The translations under genes were made by a program, and so were the position numbers. Below are positions 15,418 through 22,429 of a stretch of 22,429 bases of DNA, in pieces; within the stretch, counting starts at the first letter, position 1, and each line of letters begins with the position of its first letter. The notes beneath the pieces are model-generated. The model saw only the letters and a program-made list of their open reading frames with translations, did not search any database and was not told where the DNA came from. Location: NCBI GenBank assembly GCA_019423835.1, contig JAHZAR010000012.1, positions 1 through 22,429 of the forward strand, in the 5' to 3' direction. The stretch comes from Clostridiales bacterium (GTDB lineage Bacteria > Bacillota > Clostridia > Lachnospirales > Lachnospiraceae).

Positions 15418-15446
15418 ATTATACCTGTCCGGCGGGCAGAATGCAA
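15418..15446 (-). promoter_or_regulatory. Promoter of the ThyX-like gene
   Basis: Minus strand TTGCAT (15446-15441), 17 bases, TATAAT (15423-15418); the ATG lies 52 bases beyond the -10 box. Confidence 0.78.
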
Positions 15447-15486
15447 TGACAATAAAACGCCCGCGGGATATGAACATCGGAACGCC

Positions 15487-15516
15487 TTGCCTGCCTGCGT
15501 CCTTCTGTGCTATACT
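15487..15516 (+). promoter_or_regulatory. Promoter of the MBL-fold gene
   Basis: TTGCCT (15487-15492), 18 bases, TATACT (15511-15516). Transcription would start near 15523, ten bases before the structured leader. It is divergent from the ThyX-like promoter, about 65 bases apart. Confidence 0.7.
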
Positions 15517-15532
15517 ACGAAAACGCAGGAGG

Positions 15533-15622
15533 CTGCTGCCTGACGCCTGATGGAGGCTCTGGATTCGGCCTTCAGCGAAGGCAGTCCTGACTGCAGTTTC
15601 AGAGAAAGGCGCAGGGCAGCAG
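15533..15622 (+). ncRNA. Highly paired 5' leader RNA of the MBL-fold gene, unknown class
   Basis: The leader can fold into nested helices. P1 is CTGCTGCC (15533-15540) with GGCAGCAG (15615-15622), 8 bp. Next is CGCCT (15544-15548) with AGGCG (15607-15611). Then CTCTG (15557-15561) pairs with CAGAG (15600-15604), extendable by a G-U and an A-U pair. At the tip, GCCTTC-agc-GAAGGC (15568-15582) is a perfect 6-bp hairpin; a second, GCAGT/ACTGC (15581-15594), overlaps it by two bases and could alternate with it. No U-tract follows; the ribosome site AAAGGTGG is 13 bases downstream. It does not fit any riboswitch consensus I know. Confidence 0.5.
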
Positions 15623-15650
15623 GAAAAATCCGGGAAAGGTGGATAAGGAA

Positions 15651-16550
15651 ATGAAAATTATAGATGTGACAGGTGTTGGTGAGGGGGCGGTTTTCCTCCT
15701 GAGAGGGAAAGCCAACATTCTTTTTGAGGCTGGGATGGCCTATGCCGCTGACGCCATGATAAAGAAAATCAGGGAGGAGCTTGGAGAACAGGAGCTTGAC
15801 GCAGTGCTCTTGTCCCATTCTCACTATGATCATGTGGCAGGACTTCCGGCTGTCCGCAGAGAGTGGCCCGGGGTGAAGGTGTATGCATCGGAGCGGGCAA
15901 AGGAAATTCTGGTAAAGCCGGGCGCTCTGGAAACCATCCGGAGGCTCAGCAGAGAGGCAGCAGAGGCCTCGGGACTCTCTTGGGACAGTGAATATGACGA
16001 CAGGGATCTCAAGGTGGATATTGCCTTAAAGGACGGGGAAACGGCAGATATCGGAGGGGATCAGGTGTATGCCTTTGAAACCATCGGTCATACGAAATGT
16101 TCCCTGTCTTATGTGGTGAACAAAGAGGTAATGCTCTGCAGCGAAACAGTGGGAGTCATGAACCGGAAAAAAGAGTATATGCCCAGCTTTCTTGTGGACT
16201 ACAGGGGGGTGGAGGAGTCCATCCGCCGCTCTGAGAAGATACCGGTCAGGGAGATTATCCTGAACCATTATGGTCTGGTGGATGAGAAAGACATGCCGGG
16301 TATCTGGGACTTTCTGTTAAAGACTGCCAGGGAGAGCCGGGATACGATGATCCGGATTATGAATGAGACAGATACGGATGAGGAAGCCCTGCAGGAGATG
16401 GAGAGGGTATTTCACGGCAGGGTAGACAAAAAGGATCAGCCAGATGAGGCGTTTTTTATCAATGCGGCCAGCATGATGAGAACGCTGAGGCGGCAGTACC
16501 CGGAGCTCCTGAAGAAAAATCAGGAAGCGCAGACAGCCCAAAAGAGCTGA
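15651..16550 (+). CDS. MBL-fold (metallo-beta-lactamase superfamily) hydrolase
   Basis: The dinuclear metal motif HSHYDH (H56, H58, D60, H61) and a later metal His in TIGHTKCS (H147) place it in the MBL superfamily; a further candidate is H in ILNHYGLVDE. The first 220 residues are the hydrolase fold; the last 80 form a charged helical region (TDEEALQEMERVFHG...). The specific substrate cannot be read from sequence; glyoxalase II-like or quorum-lactonase-like roles are possible but unsupported. I chose ATG 15651 with AAAGGTGG eight bases upstream; GTG at 15639 is in frame but lies on that ribosome site. folA follows after 75 bases in the same direction, so the pair may be co-transcribed. Confidence 0.88.
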   Translation: MKIIDVTGVGEGAVFLLRGKANILFEAGMAYAADAMIKKIREELGEQELDAVLLSHSHYDHVAGLPAVRREWPGVKVYASERAKEILVKPGALETIRRLSREAAEASGLSWDSEYDDRDLKVDIALKDGETADIGGDQVYAFETIGHTKCSLSYVVNKEVMLCSETVGVMNRKKEYMPSFLVDYRGVEESIRRSEKIPVREIILNHYGLVDEKDMPGIWDFLLKTARESRDTMIRIMNETDTDEEALQEMERVFHGRVDKKDQPDEAFFINAASMMRTLRRQYPELLKKNQEAQTAQKS

Positions 16551-16625
16551 GATGTGCAGCATATCGTCATCCGGTGAGAACCGGGCAGAACCAATGAGAG
16601 CAGGGGAAGAGGAAAGGAGAAGAGA

Positions 16626-17117
16626 ATGCAGTTAATAGCGGCAGTTGATAAAAACTGGGCCATTGGAAGAAAAGGGCAGATGTTAGTGACAATTCCAGCC
16701 GATCAGAAGCTGTTTCGGCAGGAAACGATTGGAAAGGTAGTGGTCATGGGGAGGAAAACTCTTGCGGCGCTTCCGGGAGGCAGGCCGTTAGACAGCAGGA
16801 CGAATATTGTTCTCACAAGAGATCCGTCCTTTTCAGCCAAAGGTGCCTGCGTGGTTCACAGTGTGGAGGAGGCTCTTGAAAAACTTTCCGGATACAGGGA
16901 CGAGGATATTTTCATAATCGGAGGACAGAGTATCTATGAGCAGTTTCTGCCCTACTGTAAGGCTGCGCATATTACTTTTATTGATTATGAGTATCATGCA
17001 GACACCTACATGGTAAATCTGGAAAAAGAGGGCTGGCTTGTAACGGATGTGAGCGATGAACAGACCTACTTTGACCTGTGCTATGAATTCCGCAGGTATG
17101 TGAGGACAGATAAATAG
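16626..17117 (+). CDS. folA: Dihydrofolate reductase
   Basis: It reduces dihydrofolate to tetrahydrofolate with NADPH. The 163-residue length is standard. Motifs in order: LIAAVDKNWAIGRKGQ (substrate loop), IPADQKLF with the catalytic acid D26, VVMGRKT (cofactor binding, 41-45), GGRPLDSRTNIVLTR, and FIIGGQSIYEQFLP. The start is backed by AAAGGAG about seven bases upstream. It lies 75 bases behind the MBL gene and probably shares its transcript. The proteins around it give no direct folate link except the ThyX-like gene on the other strand. The Pro common at W-x-x-P-x-D is kept, while the preceding Trp is Val; this is tolerated in the family. Confidence 0.93.
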   Translation: MQLIAAVDKNWAIGRKGQMLVTIPADQKLFRQETIGKVVVMGRKTLAALPGGRPLDSRTNIVLTRDPSFSAKGACVVHSVEEALEKLSGYRDEDIFIIGGQSIYEQFLPYCKAAHITFIDYEYHADTYMVNLEKEGWLVTDVSDEQTYFDLCYEFRRYVRTDK

Positions 17118-17209
17118 AGGAAGAGGAGGAGAGCAGGATTCGAATATCCCCACGGCTGGCTGAATATATTTCTGGTAAAAAAACGGTTCCATGCACCGGC
17201 GTATCTTGT

Positions 17210-17220
17210 AAAAAATTTGC
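17210..17220 (+). promoter_or_regulatory. Candidate upstream activator site before nhaC
   Basis: AAAAAATTTGC, about 85 bases before the sigma-54 promoter. The same 11-mer is at 20589-20599 upstream of the second sigma-54 promoter. Being AT-rich it could recur by chance. The rest of 17118-17297 holds no gene and no clean terminator for folA. Confidence 0.35.
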
Positions 17221-17297
17221 CCCGGTTTTTTAGAAAAGAGGTATTGGAAGAGGTGGGAAAGTGCCTTGAAACAGGGAAATTCAGGAAGAAGATGATC

Positions 17298-17313
17298 TGG
17301 CATGAAGATTGCT
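17298..17313 (+). promoter_or_regulatory. Sigma-54 (-24/-12) promoter of the NhaC-type gene
   Basis: TGGCAT-GAAGA-TTGCT: GG and GC are separated by exactly ten bases and the match to the TGGCAY-N5-TTGCW consensus is complete. Start of transcription expected near 17325; the nhaC ATG is at 17362. A sigma-54 activator is encoded directly downstream of nhaC. Confidence 0.82.
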
Positions 17314-17361
17314 TAATAAGATAGGTGCCGGCGCAGAAAACTGTTTTAGGAGGAGATATGT

Positions 17362-18843
17362 ATGGCCAATGAGGGAAAAGCGGAAAAAAGAAGAGAAAAT
17401 TCCAATACGGAGATTCTGAAGACCGGGGAGCAGCCGTTTCGGCCTTCCCTTGCGGCTTCGCTGATCATTGTGGGGTATTTGATTATTTCCATGGCGGCCG
17501 CAATTTTTTATCTGGATCAAAAGCTCCACGTCACAATGCTGACAGCCTTTGGGGTGGCTGTGCTGGTGCTGACTATTGAAAAATGTCCCTATTCAAAAGT
17601 GGAGGAGGCGATTCTTGAGGGCAGCAAGCTGGCGGTTCCGACAATTCTGATCCTGTACAGCATCGGATGCCTGATGGGCGCGTGGCTTGCCAGCGGGACG
17701 GTGCCGATGATTATTTACTGGGGGCTTAAACTGATTAATCCATCCATCTTTCTGGTAACAGCCTGTCTGGCCTGTGTGATTACCTCTCTGGCCACGGGAA
17801 GTTCCTGGTCAACCATTGGAACGGTAGGCGTGGCATTGATAGGCGTCGGAATGGGACTTGAAATTAATCCGGCCATGACCGCCGGAGCGATCGTGAGCGG
17901 AGCGGCTTTCGGAGATAAAATGTCCCCGCTTTCAGACACGACAAACGTGGCCCCGGCTGTGGCAGAGGGGGATCTGTTTGACCACATCAAGGCCATGGTT
18001 TACACGGCGGGACCTGGAATAGTGATTGCCATGATTGCATTTTTTATCCTGGGAATGAAACACGGCGGCAACGCAAACACAGAAACTGTGAATGCGATTC
18101 TGGCTTCTCTTGAAAGCCAGTTCCATCTGAATATCATCACCCTGATTCCTCCGGTCCTGGTTATCGTGCTTGCGGTGATGAAAAAGCCTGCGCTTCCCAC
18201 TCTTCTGATTTCCGGAATTGTGGCGGCAGCTATTGCTATTTTTATGCAGGGAGAAACACTTCCGTCCATTGCCAATATCATGGAAAACGGTTATGTGTCG
18301 GAGACGGGATTTGCAGATATTGACTCACTTCTGTCAAGAGGCGGCCTGTTCAGTATGAACTACACCTCGAGCCTTACGATCATCGTAATGGTATACGGCT
18401 CGCTTTTGGAGAAGCTGGGCGTGCTGGAGGTTGTTTTGGAGAAGCTGAAGATCCTCACCAGAACTGTGGGAAGTCTGGTCTGTACCACAGTTGTTACCGC
18501 TGTGCTGGTCAACTTAATCACAGCCAGCCAGTACATGTCCATCGTTCTGCCGGGAAGAATGTTTGTATCGGAATATAAGAAGAAAGATATGCTTCCCCAG
18601 ACACTCTCAAGGACACTGGAGGATTCGGGAACAGTAACCTCTCTTTTGATTCCCTGGAATCTCTGCGGTTCCTTCGCATCCACAACACTGGGAGTCTCCT
18701 GTATTGCATACCTCCCATTTTCCGTGTTCAACTGGATTGTCCCGATTATCGCAATTATCTACGGATTTACAGGAAAATTCCAGTGGAAGACAGGGGAGAT
18801 ACCGAGCAGGAAGACGTACAGACCGGTAGAAAAATCAGAATAA
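17362..18843 (+). CDS. nhaC: NhaC-family Na+/H+ antiporter (or related organic-acid exchanger)
   Basis: A 493-residue membrane protein with about 11-12 hydrophobic helices after a polar N-terminus of some 28 residues. The family hallmark GDKMSPLSDTTN begins at residue 184, preceded by ATGSSWSTIGTVGVALIGVG. NhaC relatives exchange Na+ for protons, and some (MleN type) couple this to malate/lactate exchange. The sigma-54 control seen here suggests a substrate-linked role rather than housekeeping pH control, but this is inference. The start is backed by AGGAGGA with a seven-base spacing. The sigma-54 promoter is 49 bases upstream of the ATG. The next gene encodes the activator. A terminator-like hairpin follows at 18959-18991. 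Confidence 0.9.
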   Translation: MANEGKAEKRRENSNTEILKTGEQPFRPSLAASLIIVGYLIISMAAAIFYLDQKLHVTMLTAFGVAVLVLTIEKCPYSKVEEAILEGSKLAVPTILILYSIGCLMGAWLASGTVPMIIYWGLKLINPSIFLVTACLACVITSLATGSSWSTIGTVGVALIGVGMGLEINPAMTAGAIVSGAAFGDKMSPLSDTTNVAPAVAEGDLFDHIKAMVYTAGPGIVIAMIAFFILGMKHGGNANTETVNAILASLESQFHLNIITLIPPVLVIVLAVMKKPALPTLLISGIVAAAIAIFMQGETLPSIANIMENGYVSETGFADIDSLLSRGGLFSMNYTSSLTIIVMVYGSLLEKLGVLEVVLEKLKILTRTVGSLVCTTVVTAVLVNLITASQYMSIVLPGRMFVSEYKKKDMLPQTLSRTLEDSGTVTSLLIPWNLCGSFASTTLGVSCIAYLPFSVFNWIVPIIAIIYGFTGKFQWKTGEIPSRKTYRPVEKSE

Positions 18844-18908
18844 CGCAGAAAGAATGTCAGAATCTGGTGTGAAATATTAACCATTTATGAACATGAGAGG
18901 GCGTACTG

Positions 18909-18991
18909 TGATATAATTGTGATAATTTAAAACGATAATCGTCCGTGCAGGACGCGGGCAGAGGGAGACTTGGAAACAAAGTCTTCCTCTG
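18909..18991 (+). promoter_or_regulatory. Extended -10 promoter and hairpin leader of the sigma-54 activator gene
   Basis: TGaTATAAT (18909-18917) is an extended -10 box without a good -35. In the leader behind it are CGTCC-gtgca-GGACG (about 18939-18953) and a 13-bp hairpin CAGAGGGAGACTT / AAGTCTTCCTCTG with loop GGAAACA (18959-18991, one G-T pair). Only three T follow, so it may be a weak terminator for nhaC or an attenuator in the activator leader. Confidence 0.5.
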
Positions 18992-19046
18992 TTTGGTCTG
19001 TGCATCGGTGCGGCAGGCAGAGAAGAAAAACAAAGGGGTGGGTTTT

Positions 19047-20393
19047 ATGTTCAGCCAGTATGTACAGCAGGCACTCGGAATGCATGAGAATACGGACGCG
19101 GTTCTGATCTGCGACCGCAAGGGATATATCGAATATGCAAAATGGAAAAACGATGCTTTTTTCTATCCCAAGGAGGTGGTGGGAAAGCATATTCTGGATG
19201 TATATCCGCAGATGGACAGCAAGGACAGCACGATTATGCAGGTGCTGCGGACCGGGCATCCCAGCTTTGAGGTGGAACAGAAAATCAGGACCTGGAAGAA
19301 TGAGCTGGTTCACTGCCTGAGCACGACGCTTCCTATCGAGGTGAACGGTGTAGTTATCGGAGCACTGTGTGCATCGGTGCATTACTCGGAGAAGGAGAAG
19401 GCTCTGCCGGGAAGGAGAGGAAAGTATTACTGTCTGGAGGATATTATCACAGAAGATTCCCAGATGGAGGAGCTGAAGGAGCGGATACGCCATGTGGCGA
19501 GAAACAATTCCACGGTTCTCATTATGGGAGAAACAGGGACAGGAAAGGAGCTGGTAGCCCAGTCTCTCCACACATGCAGTGACCGGGCCGATAAGCCCTT
19601 CATTTCCCAGAACTGTGCCGCTATTCCGGCAAATCTTCTGGAAGGGATCTTTTTTGGAACGGAAAAGGGCAGCTACACTGGGGCCGAAACCAGAAAGGGA
19701 CTCTTTGAGCTGGCAGACGGGGGCACCCTGTTTCTCGATGAGATCAATTCCATGGAGCTTTCCATGCAGGCAAAGCTCCTGAAAGTTCTGGAGGAAAAAA
19801 AGGCCCGCAGACTGGGAGGTTATCGGGAAATTCCGTTTAATGTGCGGATTATCTGCGCTATGAATGAGGATCCGGCGGAGGTCATGCGGGCAGGACGGCT
19901 CAGGGAAGATCTGTACTACCGGATTGGCGTAGTGAAGCTCCGGATACCGCCTCTCAGGGAACGGAGAGGGGACATTATGGTTCTGGCAGAACATTTTATA
20001 GAAAAATATAATCGTGAAATGGGAATGCACATTCACGGGATCAGTGAGCTGACGAAAAATGCCTTCCTGAACTATGAGTGGAGAGGCAATATCCGGGAAC
20101 TGAAGAATACCATAGAAAGTGCCTTCAATACAGCGCAGAACGGGATTATCACCATGAAGGATATTCCGGAGCTGGTTCAAGTCAGCACGGAAAATGATAT
20201 GTTTAAGACTCCGAACTCGATTTCCGTCCCAGCCGCCGGCTCCCTCAAGGAGATGATGGATGAGTATGAAAAGCAGATTATCTCTGAAACGCTGAAACGC
20301 TCCAAGACTATGGCTGAGGCAGCGGGAAAACTGAAAATATCCAGACAAAATCTCCGGTACAAGATGAAGTGCTACCAACTTGAACATATCTGA
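19047..20393 (+). CDS. Sigma-54-dependent activator, RocR-like (PAS + AAA+ + Fis HTH)
   Basis: Domains in order over 448 residues: an N-terminal PAS-type sensor (about 8-115, DAVLICDRKGYIEYAKWKND...), the AAA+ domain with Walker A GETGTGKE (161-168) and Walker B LFLDEIN (228-234), R-finger region REDLYYRIGVV, and a C-terminal Fis-type helix-turn-helix (AEAAGKLKISRQNLRYKM). The sigma-54 contact loop is GSYTGA (208-213) instead of GAFTGA; Ser and aromatic variants occur in RocR-type proteins, so it should still contact sigma-54. ATG 19047 was chosen because GGGGTGG lies a few bases before it and the PAS domain begins at once; an in-frame GTG at 18945 lies within the hairpin leader. Likely targets are the sigma-54 promoters on either side. 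Confidence 0.94.
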   Translation: MFSQYVQQALGMHENTDAVLICDRKGYIEYAKWKNDAFFYPKEVVGKHILDVYPQMDSKDSTIMQVLRTGHPSFEVEQKIRTWKNELVHCLSTTLPIEVNGVVIGALCASVHYSEKEKALPGRRGKYYCLEDIITEDSQMEELKERIRHVARNNSTVLIMGETGTGKELVAQSLHTCSDRADKPFISQNCAAIPANLLEGIFFGTEKGSYTGAETRKGLFELADGGTLFLDEINSMELSMQAKLLKVLEEKKARRLGGYREIPFNVRIICAMNEDPAEVMRAGRLREDLYYRIGVVKLRIPPLRERRGDIMVLAEHFIEKYNREMGMHIHGISELTKNAFLNYEWRGNIRELKNTIESAFNTAQNGIITMKDIPELVQVSTENDMFKTPNSISVPAAGSLKEMMDEYEKQIISETLKRSKTMAEAAGKLKISRQNLRYKMKCYQLEHI

Positions 20394-20402
20394 AAATAAG
20401 GC

Positions 20403-20449
20403 AAAAAAGGAAGACTCCGGCAGGAAGAATGCCGGAGTCTTCCTTTTTT
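20403..20449. terminator. Bidirectional intrinsic terminator after the activator gene
   Basis: A perfect 20-bp inverted repeat: core GGAAGACTCCGGCA / TGCCGGAGTCTTCC, flanked by six A and six T, with a seven-base loop. It starts ten bases after the activator stop. Confidence 0.95.
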
Positions 20450-20568
20450 GTATTTGGCCTGCTTCTCCGCATAATGCCGTCCTTTCTGAAAGCTGCCCTT
20501 TCCCCTCCCGGCCTGCTTTCTGTTTTCTGTGTCGTTTTGTCCCGGCCTGTTTTCCGGCCTCGGGAGGA

Positions 20569-20601
20569 ACGAAATTTTTACATCCGGGAAAAAATTTGCG
20601 T
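20569..20601. promoter_or_regulatory. Candidate activator-binding dyad upstream of the SDR promoter
   Basis: ACGAAATTTTTA faces AAAAAATTTGCGT across a nine-base gap, an inverted repeat with one extra base. It lies about 145 bases before the -24/-12 promoter, a normal place for an enhancer-like site, and shares AAAAAATTTGC with the region before nhaC. The rest of the gap (20450-20742) has four CGGCCT copies (about 20508, 20543, 20555, 20605) and a direct repeat CAGATAATT (20672-20691); no gene is visible. Confidence 0.45.
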
Positions 20602-20742
20602 GATCGGCCTTTGGATCTGCCCGGCGCCAGCCGCGGAATCTGAGGCAGGAAAAAGAAGAGCAGGACATAAAATGCAGATAATTACAGATAATTCCAGCTT
20701 TTTTCCATCAGCGCCAAAAGATTCTTCAGCCGTTTGAAATAC

Positions 20743-20758
20743 TGGCATGAAATCTGCT
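20743..20758 (+). promoter_or_regulatory. Sigma-54 (-24/-12) promoter of the SDR/amidohydrolase unit
   Basis: TGGCAT-GAAAT-CTGCT has GG and GC separated by ten bases and matches the consensus except C for the first T of the -12 block. It nearly copies the promoter before nhaC (TGGCATGAA is identical). Transcription start is expected near 20770; the ATG is at 20836. Confidence 0.75.
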
Positions 20759-20835
20759 TTTTATATTTTGCAAAGACAGAAAAACAGCTCGTGAGGGCAG
20801 AATGCAGGTCCTTAGAGCAGGAAAGGAGAATGTGA

Positions 20836-21579
20836 ATGAAGCGCTATCAGGAATTAGAGGGAAAAAGGGTAATCATTACAGGAGGAGCCAGCGGTATCGG
20901 CCAGGCTACGGCGCAGCGGTTTATCGAGGAGGGAGCCAAGGTGGTCATCTTCGATATCAGTGACAGTGCTCTCGAGAGGGCTAAAGAGGAACTGCCGGGT
21001 CTGGCCGGCGCCGTGAGAGTGGATGTGAGCAGCGAGGAGAGTGTGAAAGATGGGTTCCGCGCGGCGGACTGTCTGATTGGAGGCGTGGATGTGCTGATTT
21101 CCAATGCAGGAATCAGCATCAGAAAACTGTTCCGGGATACAGATTTTGCCCAGTGGAAAAAGGTTATGGGAGTAAACCTGGACGGTATGTATCTGTGTGC
21201 GAAGGAGGCAGTTCTCCGGATGGAACCTCAGCAGTCGGGAGTGATTCTCTTCACCGCCTCTACCAATGGAATGGAGGGGCATCCCTTCTACGCTGACTAC
21301 AACGCGTCAAAGGCAGCAGTGATCCTTCTGGGAAGAACTCTGGCTCTGGAATGTGCACCGTGGCTGCGGGTCAACTCCATCTGTCCGGGCTATGTGCTCA
21401 CACCGATGCAGAAGGCAGAATACACAGAGGAAATGCTTGAGAAGGTAAACGAGGGGATTCCGATGAAGCGCCACGCTGCACCGGAGGAGGTGGCAGCTCT
21501 GTTTGCCTTCCTCGCTTCCGATGAGGCAAAATACATTACAGGGCAGCACATTCCGATTGATGGAGGAGAGACTGCATAA
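20836..21579 (+). CDS. Short-chain dehydrogenase/reductase (classical SDR)
   Basis: A 247-residue classical SDR: cofactor motif TGGASGIG (15-22), NAG at 90-92, catalytic Ser142 (FTASTNG), Tyr155 and Lys159 (YNASK), and the C-terminal ITGQHIPIDGG. Asp40 at the end of the second strand suggests NAD(H) rather than NADP(H). The fold is that of oxidoreductases acting on hydroxyl or keto groups of sugars, polyols or hydroxyacids; the substrate cannot be read. ATG 20836 follows AAAGGAG. It is the first gene behind a sigma-54 promoter and is followed after 107 bases by an amidohydrolase gene, with no promoter or terminator seen between them, so the two are probably co-transcribed. Confidence 0.92.
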   Translation: MKRYQELEGKRVIITGGASGIGQATAQRFIEEGAKVVIFDISDSALERAKEELPGLAGAVRVDVSSEESVKDGFRAADCLIGGVDVLISNAGISIRKLFRDTDFAQWKKVMGVNLDGMYLCAKEAVLRMEPQQSGVILFTASTNGMEGHPFYADYNASKAAVILLGRTLALECAPWLRVNSICPGYVLTPMQKAEYTEEMLEKVNEGIPMKRHAAPEEVAALFAFLASDEAKYITGQHIPIDGGETA

Positions 21580-21686
21580 GTTCATACTCCAGGCAGATGT
21601 GAAGAACAGAGCGGGGTTCAGCAGCAGAAAGAGCAGCGGTCCGGACAGAATTGCCGGCTGACTGCAGGAAGGGGAGACGAGCAGAA

Positions 21687-22429
21687 ATGATTCAGATTTA
21701 TACGAATGGAAATGTATTTACAGCGGCGGAGGGATTTGGACGCTGTCAGGCTTTTGCAGTAGAAAATGGAAGGTTTGTAAAGACCGGCACCAATGAGGAG
21801 GTGCTGGAAGCGTTTAAGGGAAGGGAGAAGGAAACAGAGGTCACAGATCTGGAAGGAAAAATGGTGGTGCCAGGATTTAATGACAGCCATATCCATCTTC
21901 TCAACTATGCCTATTCTCTTACAAAACTTCATTTGGAGGGCCTGAACAGTGTGGATGAGATCGTAGAGGCGGGAATCCGCTATATCAGGGAAAAGGAGAT
22001 TCCGGCGGGGCAGTGGGTAATCGGCTGCGGATGGAACCATTATTTTTTCCCGGAGCCCCGTTTCTTGAACCGGCATGACCTGGACCGTATTTCTACAGAG
22101 CATCCGATTTTATTTACCCGTGTCTGCGAACATACGGTGACAGTCAACACCAGGGCTCTGGAAGTGCTGGGAATAGGAAGAGATACGAAGGATCCGGAGG
22201 GAGGAGAGATTGTCCGGGATGAAGAGGGGGAGCCGCTGGGAATCCTGAGGGAAACAGCCCGCTATCTGGCCTACGAAAAGCAGCCTGCAAAGAGCGTGGA
22301 GGAGATAAAAGAGCTGCTGCTGCGTGCCATGGATGAGGCTGCGGCAGTGGGAATTACCTCTGTCCAGAGCGATGACTTCGAAACCTTTTCAGACAAGGAC
22401 TGGAGAAAGATAGTAAAGGCTTACAAGGA
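21687..22429 (+). CDS. YtcJ-type amidohydrolase (partial, runs off the window end)
   Basis: About 247 N-terminal residues are visible and the frame is open to the last base; relatives have about 530. The N-terminus forms the small beta-sandwich part (IQIYTNGNVFTAAEGFGRCQAFAVENGRFVKTGT), then VVPGFNDSHIHL carries the first two metal histidines (H68 and H70), followed by the TIM-barrel start. GWNHYFFPEPRFLNRHDLD and PILFTRVCEHTVTVNTRAL are typical of the YtcJ/AepA-like branch, which includes N-substituted formamide deformylases. The actual substrate is unknown. The start ATG 21687 is preceded by GGGGAG some ten bases upstream. It lies 107 bases behind the SDR gene and probably shares its sigma-54 promoter. 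Confidence 0.88.
   Translation, partial: MIQIYTNGNVFTAAEGFGRCQAFAVENGRFVKTGTNEEVLEAFKGREKETEVTDLEGKMVVPGFNDSHIHLLNYAYSLTKLHLEGLNSVDEIVEAGIRYIREKEIPAGQWVIGCGWNHYFFPEPRFLNRHDLDRISTEHPILFTRVCEHTVTVNTRALEVLGIGRDTKDPEGGEIVRDEEGEPLGILRETARYLAYEKQPAKSVEEIKELLLRAMDEAAAVGITSVQSDDFETFSDKDWRKIVKAYK

Noticed and set aside
17118..17290. Terminator after folA around CCGG...CCGGTTTTTT (17196-17231)
   Set aside because: Only four paired bases and a long loop; not convincing as an intrinsic terminator.
19000..19380. Repeated 12-mer GTGCATCGGTGC in the activator leader and gene
   Set aside because: Several 12-mer repeats are expected by chance in a window of this size and neither copy has symmetry or suitable context.
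18927..20387. A 486-codon open frame on the minus strand opposite the sigma-54 activator
   Set aside because: It mirrors the activator codons, has no recognisable domain or ribosome site, and the plus-strand protein is a clear family member.

Overview
The window looks like a chromosome segment from a gut-type Lachnospiraceae relative of the Clostridium symbiosum / clostridioforme group. The basis is a GC content near 50%, strong AGGAGG-type ribosome sites, clostridial AddAB, CbiMNQO, GlsA/AGCS and NhaC proteins, and sigma-54 control with a RocR-like activator. This taxonomic placement is inference from protein character, not a database match.

Layout. (1) 1-4807: the 3' part of addB and complete addA (helicase-nuclease for double-strand break repair), with an in-frame TAG that cuts off a recognisable AddA C-terminal tail. 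(2) 8180-4865, minus strand: a cobalt uptake operon cbiM-cbiN-cbiQ-cbiO, preceded by a near-consensus promoter, a complete cobalamin riboswitch and an intrinsic terminator, so cobalt import is switched off by B12. (3) 8180-12099: a LysR regulator divergent from a glutaminase (glsA), followed by an AGCS amino-acid/Na+ symporter; this resembles the glutaminase/glutamine transporter pairs of other Firmicutes. (4) 14366-12165, minus strand: an OmpR-type response regulator, its histidine kinase and a small four-helix membrane protein. (5) 15365-14742, minus strand: a divergent ThyX-family protein. (6) 15487-17117, plus strand: an MBL-fold hydrolase behind an unusually structured leader, then dihydrofolate reductase. 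(7) 17298-22429, plus strand: an NhaC-type antiporter, a PAS/AAA+ sigma-54 activator, an SDR oxidoreductase and an incomplete YtcJ-type amidohydrolase.

The most coherent less-obvious system is region 7. Both nhaC and the SDR/amidohydrolase unit carry good -24/-12 (sigma-54) promoters with almost the same core. The only sigma-54 activator gene in the window lies between them, and an AT-rich sequence that could be its upstream binding site occurs before both promoters. This suggests a small dedicated catabolic regulon whose substrate I cannot name. Other items worth attention are a pair of related palindromic repeats about 130 bp upstream of two unrelated regulator genes, a nested-stem leader RNA before the MBL gene, and a short overlapping reading frame at the start of the symporter gene.

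I saw no rRNA or tRNA gene, CRISPR array, insertion sequence or prophage gene.
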